25,711 nt of DNA from an uncultured Bacteroidales bacterium. GTDB taxonomy: Bacteria; Bacteroidota; Bacteroidia; Bacteroidales; UBA932. Under the pieces are notes generated by a model that did no database searches, was not told the DNA's origin, and saw only the letters and a list, made by a program, of their open reading frames with translations. The position numbers and the translations under genes are program-made. Below are positions 1-5,970 of this stretch, in pieces. The stretch covers positions 1 through 25,711 of the forward strand of contig CAJUEK010000036.1 in assembly GCA_910585445.1 (NCBI GenBank), given 5' to 3'. Positions within the stretch are counted from its first letter, which is position 1. The number at the start of each line of letters is the position of its first letter.

Positions 1-16
1 GCGTTCGAGCCATACT

Positions 17-52
17 TTATTGCGCTATTTGAGTTTTATCGGACAGCAATAA
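17..52. repeat. 7-bp inverted repeat at window edge
   Basis: TTATTGC (17-23) and its exact reverse complement GCAATAA (46-52) flank a 22-base loop. On the plus strand it is followed by a T-rich stretch, so it could be the terminator of a gene that lies to the left of the window and reads rightward. On the minus strand it sits just after the small charged ORF but has no T tract. The long loop makes this weak. Confidence 0.3.
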
Positions 53-66
53 TTTATTTTTGTCTG

Positions 67-210
67 TTACTTCCTGTCTTCTTCCTGTTCCTGAAGCTTT
101 TTGCGGTAAGCGTCCATACGCTTCTTCCAGGCAGCCTGACGTGCTTTCTGTTCCTTGGCCTTGCGCTCCTGCAAAGCCTGGTACTTGTTCTCGAGATAAT
201 TGTCTGCCAT
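67..210 (-). CDS. 47-residue highly charged small protein downstream of manC
   Basis: This short ORF begins with ATG at 210, one base after the manC stop codon (TAG at 214-212), and ends with TAA at 69-67. The protein starts MADNYLENKYQALQERK and is almost entirely Lys, Arg, Glu, Gln and Ala, with a single Trp, so it should be one long amphipathic or coiled-coil helix. It has no signal peptide and no membrane segment. The tight spacing implies translational coupling to manC and membership of the same transcript. I recall similar tiny MADNYLE-type ORFs in Bacteroides genomes but know of no proven function and assign none. That it is real is inferred from the coupling, the clean start and stop, and the strongly biased but non-repetitive composition. 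Confidence 0.65.
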   Translation of the reverse strand: MADNYLENKYQALQERKAKEQKARQAAWKKRMDAYRKKLQEQEEDRK

Positions 211-211
211 G

Positions 212-1267
212 CTATTTGATATAATCTGTTATACTCTGCTCATGGTCAAGACGGCAAACCAGAAGCCGGCCGTCATGCTCGGCCACAATGCAGTCCTCCA
301 TCCCCTGCACTATCACTGTTGTCTCCCCAGGAGCATGCACTATGCACCCTTTGCATCCGAACAGGCGCACATCCTTGCCAACAACCGCATTTCCGCATTC
401 ATCACGGTTCATCAATGTGCGCAAAGAGCCCCATGTGCCAAGATCACTCCAACCGAAATCAGCTGGAATAGTATAAATGCAGTTTCCGGCTTTCTCCATC
501 ACGGCATAATCTATTGATATCTTCTCGCATGTAGGGAAGAGCCTCTCCACAGCATCATGCTCGGAATCCGTATAAAAAGACTTGGACATCTCATCCATTA
601 CGGAAGCTATGGACGGAGCATATCTGCGTATGGAATCCACGATGGTTTCAACATTCCATACGAATATGCCGGCATTCCACAGATAACCTCCCGCACTCAG
701 ATACTGCTCGGCAACCTCCCGGCACGGCTTCTCACGGAAAGATCTCACTCCATGCACGGCACATGTCCCGCTTACCTCGTCACCTGTCTCGATATATCCG
801 TATCCGGTCTCAGGACGTGATGGCTTTATTCCGATAGTGACTATCCTTTGGCCAGAGACAGTAAAATCCAATGCCTCATTTATGACACGGCGGAACTCCT
901 GCGGCTCCAGCACAAGCGCGTCAGACGGAGTCACGACAATATTTGCGGACGGATGATGAGTCTTTATCTTCCAGCATGCATATGCGATGCAAGGCGCCGT
1001 ATTTCTGGCTGCCGGTTCCGCAAGAATATTGTCAGCAGGCAGCTGCGGAAGCTGTTCCTTTACAAGAGGCACATACCTATCCCCCGTCACGACCCAGAAG
1101 TTATCTATCGGACAGACTCCGGAAAAACGTTCCACAGTCATTTGCAGAAGGGATTTTCCGACTCCCATAATATCCACGAACTGCTTCGGGACATCCGAAG
1201 TGCTCATTGGCCAGAACCGGCTGCCGATTCCTCCTGCCATAATCACAATATGCGTATCCATAATCAT
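212..1267 (-). CDS. manC: mannose-1-phosphate guanylyltransferase
   Basis: This enzyme makes GDP-mannose from mannose-1-phosphate and GTP in the cytoplasm, feeding mannose-, fucose- or rhamnose-containing envelope polysaccharides. The nucleotidyltransferase signature AGGIGSRFWPMS lies at about residues 11-22, followed by the Lys of VPKQF. Further family blocks are TPSDALV near 110, FREKP near 180, NAGIFVW near 200 and FGWSDLGTWGSL near 270. At 351 residues it carries only the nucleotidyltransferase domain with a left-handed beta-helix tail. The C-terminal mannose-6-phosphate isomerase domain of longer bifunctional ManC/AlgA proteins is absent. The ATG at 1267 overlaps the ugd stop (TGATG), giving coupled translation; a second in-frame ATG at 1261 is the alternative start. 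Pairing with ugd suggests a nucleotide-sugar supply role. Confidence 0.93.
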   Translation of the reverse strand: MIMDTHIVIMAGGIGSRFWPMSTSDVPKQFVDIMGVGKSLLQMTVERFSGVCPIDNFWVVTGDRYVPLVKEQLPQLPADNILAEPAARNTAPCIAYACWKIKTHHPSANIVVTPSDALVLEPQEFRRVINEALDFTVSGQRIVTIGIKPSRPETGYGYIETGDEVSGTCAVHGVRSFREKPCREVAEQYLSAGGYLWNAGIFVWNVETIVDSIRRYAPSIASVMDEMSKSFYTDSEHDAVERLFPTCEKISIDYAVMEKAGNCIYTIPADFGWSDLGTWGSLRTLMNRDECGNAVVGKDVRLFGCKGCIVHAPGETTVIVQGMEDCIVAEHDGRLLVCRLDHEQSITDYIK

Positions 1268-2505
1268 CAGTCCCTCTTGAAAATATCCCTGGTATATACC
1301 TTGTCCCTCACATCATCAAGAACCATGTCATAGCGGTTGGCAATGATGGCATCACACATGCCCTTGAATTTTCCAAGGTCATTTATGACAGGGCTGCCGA
1401 AGAAAGTAGTGCCGTCTTCCAACGCAGGTTCATATACCACGACCCTGGCACCCTTGGCCTTGATGCGCTTCATTACCCCCTGAATGGAACTCTGGCGGAA
1501 ATTGTCGGAATTGCTTTTCATGGTAAGACGGTAAACCCCGATTGTACAAGGCCTCTCAAGTTCGGAGCTGTAGTCAGGGCCTTCGCTGTAAGAATAATAC
1601 CCGGCAAGCTGCAGCACCCTGTCCGCAATATAGTCTTTCCTCGTACGGTTGCTCTCCACAATCGCACGGACCAGGTTCTGGGGGACATCATCATAGTTGG
1701 CCAGAAGCTGCTTCGTGTCCTTAGGAAGACAATAGCCGCCATAGCCGAACGACGGATTGTTGTAATGTGAGCCGATGCGCGGGTCAAGGCATACACCCTC
1801 TATTATTTTCTGAGTGTCAAGCCCTTTCATCTCCGCATATGTGTCAAGCTCGTTGAAATAGCTCACACGCAAGGCAAGATACGTATTGGCGAACAGCTTG
1901 ACGGCCTCCGCCTCTGTAAATCCCATCAGCAGAACATTAACTTCCTTCTTGAGCGCGCCCTCCTTAAGCAATGCCGCAAAACCTTCAGCGGCCTCGATGA
2001 GCATAGGGTCCGACAAATCCGTACCGACTATTATGCGGCTCGGATAAAGATTGTCATACAGGGCCTTGGACTCGCGCAGGAACTCCGGACTGAACAATAT
2101 CCTCCTGCTTCCGGTCTTGGCACGCACGGATTCCGTAAATCCGACAGGAACTGTAGATTTGATGACCATAAAAGCTGACGGATTAACCCGCATCACGGTC
2201 TCAATCACATCCTCCACAGCAGAAGTGTCAAAAAAATTCTTCTTCGGGTCATAATTGGTCGGAGCCGCGATGATAACCAGTTCCGCGTCCCTGTATGCAT
2301 GCTCAGCATCAAGGGTCGCGGTAAGGTCAAGTTCCTCGGTCACAAAATAATCCTCTATATAGTCATCCTGCACCGGAGACTGCCGCGCATTTATCATCGC
2401 AACCTTCTCTGGAATTATGTCAACCGCAGTCACACTGTGCTTGCGTGAAAGCAGGGTTGCCATAGACAACCCCACGTATCCTGTTCCAGCTACCGCTATT
2501 GTCAT
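1267..2505 (-). CDS. ugd: UDP-glucose 6-dehydrogenase
   Basis: It oxidises UDP-glucose twice, with NAD, to UDP-glucuronate, a precursor of acidic capsule or exopolysaccharide sugars. The N-terminal Rossmann motif is GTGYVGLS (residues 7-14). The central IKSTVPVGFT and LFSPEFLRE blocks are typical of the UDP-glucose/GDP-mannose dehydrogenase family. The catalytic Cys259 sits in FGYGGYCLPKDTKQLLANY, which matches the E. coli Ugd type closely and argues against the UDP-ManNAc or GDP-mannose dehydrogenase subfamilies. Its 412 residues are slightly longer than E. coli Ugd, with an insertion near residues 290-320 before the C-terminal UDP-binding domain. It ends by overlapping manC by one base and follows the GH3 gene after 31 bases. 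Confidence 0.92.
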   Translation of the reverse strand: MTIAVAGTGYVGLSMATLLSRKHSVTAVDIIPEKVAMINARQSPVQDDYIEDYFVTEELDLTATLDAEHAYRDAELVIIAAPTNYDPKKNFFDTSAVEDVIETVMRVNPSAFMVIKSTVPVGFTESVRAKTGSRRILFSPEFLRESKALYDNLYPSRIIVGTDLSDPMLIEAAEGFAALLKEGALKKEVNVLLMGFTEAEAVKLFANTYLALRVSYFNELDTYAEMKGLDTQKIIEGVCLDPRIGSHYNNPSFGYGGYCLPKDTKQLLANYDDVPQNLVRAIVESNRTRKDYIADRVLQLAGYYSYSEGPDYSSELERPCTIGVYRLTMKSNSDNFRQSSIQGVMKRIKAKGARVVVYEPALEDGTTFFGSPVINDLGKFKGMCDAIIANRYDMVLDDVRDKVYTRDIFKRD

Positions 2506-2524
2506 ATCGTAAAAATTTTTGCGG

Positions 2525-2536
2525 CGCCTTAAGGCG
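2525..2536. repeat. 12-bp perfect palindrome between GH3 and ugd
   Basis: CGCCTTAAGGCG is a perfect palindrome that abuts the GH3 stop codon (TGA at 2539-2537) and fills part of the 31-base gap before ugd. On the minus strand it is followed after a few bases by AAAAATTTTT. It could be a weak transcription end, an RNA-stabilising hairpin or a protein-binding site. A stem of six pairs with no loop is poor as an intrinsic terminator. Confidence 0.4.
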
Positions 2537-4849
2537 TCATTTTATATTCGGAGTGTCCCAAACAATTGTCTCGCGGCACCTGACATTGCAGCTCTGCCCT
2601 CCGACAGAAAGTATGAAATCACCCTCCTCAAGAGTCCATTTTCCGTCATAATTGACAAAGGCAAGGTCTTTTGCCGGTACTTCAAACTCAACTGTCCTTG
2701 TCTCGCCAGGAGCAAGTTCAACCTTCGTGAAGGCACGCAGACGGCGCACATCCGGAGTCGAGCTTGCATACAAATCGCTTGAGAAAAGCAGAACGCTCTC
2801 TTTTCCGGCAACATTTCCGTCATTGGTAACGTCAACCGTAACTTTCAGCACATCTGAAGCTCCGAACTCATCAGCAGATACCGCCATGTCCGAATAACTG
2901 AACGAAGTATAGCTTAATCCATGTCCGAAAGGCCACTGAACATCCATAACCGCATTGTAATTATAGACTCCTGCCATAGTGCCCTGGTTCTCAGACGGCT
3001 TATAGTCATAGACAGCAAACTTGTTGGTATATTTAGGATAAGTGAACGGAAGCTTTCCGCTGAAATTCTCTTCCCCTGAAAGAAGCGAAGCCAGTGCATC
3101 CGCGCCGTAATTTCCAGGAAGCATGACATCCACTACGGCAGTTGCCAGCGGCTCGATGTCATTGATGATACGCGGACGGCCGCCGTTGAGCACAAGCACA
3201 AGAGGACGTCCGGTCTCTGCCAATGCTTTTACGAGAGCCTTCTGGTTCGCAGACAGATTAAGGTCAGTATCATTGCCTGGAGTCTCACAATATGAATTTT
3301 CTCCGATACAGGCGATTATTACCTCGGAACCGCGTGCGGCAGCGACAGCCTCACGGATTCCTGTAGCCTTGTCCGTCTTCCAATCAGTACCGTAAAGGTC
3401 GTATTCTACTCCCGGAACATATCTCACATTGTCGAATTTGGCTGCAAGAGCCTCATAAATGGTGTTATATTTTTCGGTAAATGCAGGAATGGAAGCTCCG
3501 TGTCCCTGCCATGTATATGACCAGCCGCCGTTCAGGGTCCTCATTGAGTTGGCGTTCGGGCCAGTCACCAGAATCTTCACATCCTTCTTGAGCGGAAGAA
3601 TACCGTTATTCTTGAGAAGCACCTCAGACTCAAGAGCTGCCTCATATGCAAGAGAGGCATGCTTCTGCGAGCCGAAATCAGGATAGTCCTCAAGGCGTGT
3701 ATTCGGTACGTCAAACAGGCCCAAGCGGAATTTCAGCCTCAGGATGCGGCGCACGGCATCATCCACACGGCTCATCGGCACCTCTCCCTCTTCGACAAGT
3801 TCCTTGAGGTCTATGGCAAACTGGCACTCATATGGCACCATAGCCATGTCTATCCCCGCATTGATGGCAAGTTTGACTGCCTCCTTCTTGGATGAAGCCA
3901 CCCTCTCACGGGTATAGAGATTGTTGATGTCAGCCCAGTCGGTTACAATCATTCCGTCCCAGTTGAGGTCTTCCTTGACCCATCCTGTAAGAAGCTCGGC
4001 ATTGCAATGGAAAGGCATGCCGTTGTTGCTTGCGGAATTGACCATAAGGGACAAGGCTCCGGAACGCAGGCACTCACGGAAAGGCTCAAAATGCTTTTCA
4101 CGCAGTTCCGCAGGTGCGATTGACGCAGGTGTGCGGTCCTGTCCCGTCACAGGGACACCGTAGCCCATGAAATGCTTGGCACATGCGGCGATATTATAAG
4201 GTCCGACATGATTAGGGTCATCTCCCTGCATGCCATGTGTCTCTGCCACAGCCATCTGTGCATTCACATACACATCCTCACCGAAACTTTCCCACATTCT
4301 AGGCCATGCCGGATTGCGTCCAAGGTCCATTGTCGGAGAGAAAGTCCATGGGACATTTGCCGCACGGCTGTCGTATGCCGTGACCTTTCCCATATTGTAG
4401 GCATGTTCCCTGTTGAAGGTCGCAGCTATATTGATTTCCTGCGGGAAAAGAGTTCCGCCTGCAACATATGTGGTTCCGTGGATATGGTCAAGCCCGTAGA
4501 GGCAAGGTATTCCGGTTGTCTCAAGAGAAATCCTCTGAAGCTCGCTTATGAATTGTTCATAGCCTTCTGGAGACTGCGCTATGTCACCAGGTGTGTTGAG
4601 TACAGACCCTACCTTATGAACCCTGAGAATGGAATCTCCGGCAGGAGTTATCTCCAGGCCGTTCGCTATTGCAGTCGCGGTAATCTGTGTCATCTGGCCG
4701 ACCTTCTCCTCAAGAGTCATCCCGCTCAGAATCTTTTCGACACTTTTCTCAATCCTGCTGTCAGAAGGGATTGCCGGCTCAACTGCCGGACTGCAGCAGG
4801 CACCGATTGAAAGTGCCGCAACTGCAAACAAAATCGTTTTCTTTTTCAT
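2537..4849 (-). CDS. GH3 beta-glucosidase-type lipoprotein (BoGH3/BglX-like)
   Basis: This glycoside hydrolase family 3 enzyme probably removes terminal beta-linked glucose or xylose from oligosaccharides in the periplasm. The signal peptide (residues 1-17) ends in a lipobox at IGAC, with Cys18 the likely lipidated residue; Cys18-Cys19 are adjacent. No acidic surface-export motif follows, which fits a periplasm-facing lipoprotein. The order is an (alpha/beta)8 domain (about 35-385), an (alpha/beta)6 sandwich (400-610) and a C-terminal fibronectin III-like domain (670-760). The nucleophile is Asp304 in IVTDWADINNLYTRE, a string very like the Bacteroides ovatus xyloglucan enzymes BoGH3A/B. The probable acid/base Glu lies in the ACIGENSYCE region. 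The 770-residue length is normal. It follows the HAD gene by 38 bases with no visible promoter of its own. Exact substrate is not determinable. Confidence 0.9.
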   Translation of the reverse strand: MKKKTILFAVAALSIGACCSPAVEPAIPSDSRIEKSVEKILSGMTLEEKVGQMTQITATAIANGLEITPAGDSILRVHKVGSVLNTPGDIAQSPEGYEQFISELQRISLETTGIPCLYGLDHIHGTTYVAGGTLFPQEINIAATFNREHAYNMGKVTAYDSRAANVPWTFSPTMDLGRNPAWPRMWESFGEDVYVNAQMAVAETHGMQGDDPNHVGPYNIAACAKHFMGYGVPVTGQDRTPASIAPAELREKHFEPFRECLRSGALSLMVNSASNNGMPFHCNAELLTGWVKEDLNWDGMIVTDWADINNLYTRERVASSKKEAVKLAINAGIDMAMVPYECQFAIDLKELVEEGEVPMSRVDDAVRRILRLKFRLGLFDVPNTRLEDYPDFGSQKHASLAYEAALESEVLLKNNGILPLKKDVKILVTGPNANSMRTLNGGWSYTWQGHGASIPAFTEKYNTIYEALAAKFDNVRYVPGVEYDLYGTDWKTDKATGIREAVAAARGSEVIIACIGENSYCETPGNDTDLNLSANQKALVKALAETGRPLVLVLNGGRPRIINDIEPLATAVVDVMLPGNYGADALASLLSGEENFSGKLPFTYPKYTNKFAVYDYKPSENQGTMAGVYNYNAVMDVQWPFGHGLSYTSFSYSDMAVSADEFGASDVLKVTVDVTNDGNVAGKESVLLFSSDLYASSTPDVRRLRAFTKVELAPGETRTVEFEVPAKDLAFVNYDGKWTLEEGDFILSVGGQSCNVRCRETIVWDTPNIK

Positions 4850-4887
4850 GTAGTTTAAATTGTTATTGGTTGATTGATATCATCTTG

Positions 4888-5787
4888 TCATTTTTCGCAT
4901 GAGGCCTTTGCCATAAGAAGCAGCTCGCCCAACTGGGCTATGTCGCGGCATATGAGGTCCGGAGGGAAAAACTCAGGCGAAGGATTTGTCCTCGCATCTT
5001 CAGCGACCGCCTCTGCAGTTTCCATTGTAGTCTCTCCCGAAAGGACAAGCACGCCGAATGCACCTGCATTACGGGCCATAGCAGTATCGGTATATATCCT
5101 GTCCCCTACCATCGCTATTTCTTCCGGCTTCAGTCCGTGACGTTCAATGATTCCCTTAAGCATATTGGGATCGGGCTTGCCGAGAGTCACGTCAGGCTGC
5201 CTCCCTGTAGCATGGGCGATACATCTGCAGATGGAGCCGCAGTCCACAAGGACAGTCTTCTCATCCGTAGGACATACCTTGTCCGGATTAGTGGCGAGAT
5301 ACGGAATGTCCTGTGAGGCCCACCATGCGGCACGGCACAGTCTTGAATATTCAAGGGTCTTGTCGAAAGACACCACAAGCACATCCGGCACATCCTCCGG
5401 GTCATCTCCGCAGGATTCGAATCCAGCCTGGGTGAACTGTGAAATCATGCTGGGAGTTCCGAGCAGGAAAAGACGCCTTGCACCAGGAAATGCCGTCCTG
5501 ATATAATCAATGGCAGCGAGAGAGGTCGTGTACATATTGTCCTGCGTGGCCTCTATGCCCATGCGCCCGAGCTTTTTCAGATAGTCATCCACTGACTGGG
5601 ACGGGTTGTTGGTCAGGAAAGAATACCCGATCCCTGCTTCCGACATGTCAGAAAGGAATTTCAGTGTAAAAGGAAACAATGTGCCACCCATGTATATGGT
5701 GCCATCCATGTCCAGGGCAAGATGCCTGATTTTTGAAAGTCTTTCCCAAGTGCTCCGGGAAAGGGATATGCCGTGGTTTTCTTCCAT
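4888..5787 (-). CDS. HAD-IIA sugar/phosphoglycolate phosphatase, NagD family
   Basis: This is a cytoplasmic phosphatase of HAD subfamily IIA. Motif I is LALDMDGTIYMGG, with nucleophile Asp26 and general acid Asp28. Motif II is the Thr of SFLTNNPSQS, motif III is the Lys of LGKPDPNML, and motif IV is MVGDRIYTD. The C2a cap lies between motifs II and III. I chose ATG at 5787 (299 residues) because a canonical promoter at 5826-5856 would start RNA near 5819, downstream of the TTG at 5838 and close to the ATG at 5823, which would leave no leader. Family members act on p-nitrophenylphosphate, UMP, phosphoglycolate or glycerol-3-phosphate. Lying just downstream of the GlpT-containing operon, a role on imported glycerol phosphate is attractive but inferred. 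Confidence 0.88.
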   Translation of the reverse strand: MEENHGISLSRSTWERLSKIRHLALDMDGTIYMGGTLFPFTLKFLSDMSEAGIGYSFLTNNPSQSVDDYLKKLGRMGIEATQDNMYTTSLAAIDYIRTAFPGARRLFLLGTPSMISQFTQAGFESCGDDPEDVPDVLVVSFDKTLEYSRLCRAAWWASQDIPYLATNPDKVCPTDEKTVLVDCGSICRCIAHATGRQPDVTLGKPDPNMLKGIIERHGLKPEEIAMVGDRIYTDTAMARNAGAFGVLVLSGETTMETAEAVAEDARTNPSPEFFPPDLICRDIAQLGELLLMAKASCEK

Positions 5788-5825
5788 TCCGCTGCGATTA
5801 GTCTGCGCAAAAGTCTGACGCATCA

Positions 5826-5856
5826 CAAAAATAGGCAAATTTGCTGATTATCGCAA
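5826..5856 (-). promoter_or_regulatory. Bacteroidetes promoter for the HAD phosphatase gene
   Basis: Read on the minus strand, TTG (5856-5854) is followed by 20 bases and then TATTTTTG (5833-5826), matching the Bacteroidetes housekeeping consensus TTG-N19-TAnnTTTG. It leaves a leader of about 30 bases before ATG 5787 and fixes the choice of start codon. It lies after the terminator of the upstream operon, so the genes from here to 67 are probably a separate transcript. Confidence 0.7.
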
Positions 5857-5895
5857 CAGTTCTGGAGCCTTGCCAGTATTATACAAAGGCATCCT

Positions 5896-5928
5896 AAAAA
5901 GGGCCGGCCAGGAAATCCAGGCCAGCCC
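5896..5928 (-). terminator. Intrinsic terminator of the SusCD/phosphoesterase operon
   Basis: On the minus strand, GGGCTGGCC pairs with GGCCGGCCC (one G-T pair), with two further G-C pairs after a T-T mismatch and a 4-base ATTT loop, followed by TTTTT (5900-5896). It lies about 40 bases beyond the stop codon of the BACON lipoprotein gene and ends the five-gene operon. Confidence 0.85.
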
Positions 5929-5970
5929 GTAGCTGCAATTGTCCTCTTCAATCAGAGGGAACAGTCAATT

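Noticed and set aside
4172..4810. 212-codon open frame on the plus strand inside the GH3 gene
   Set aside because: It is antisense to a clearly homologous GH3 protein, has a Cys/Arg-rich composition unlike any known family, and has no promoter or spacing that suggests a gene.
5788..5838. N-terminal extension of the HAD phosphatase to TTG 5838 or ATG 5823
   Set aside because: A consensus promoter with its -7 box at 5826-5833 overlaps this stretch, so RNA would begin at or after these codons; the ATG at 5787 also fits the family N-terminus better.
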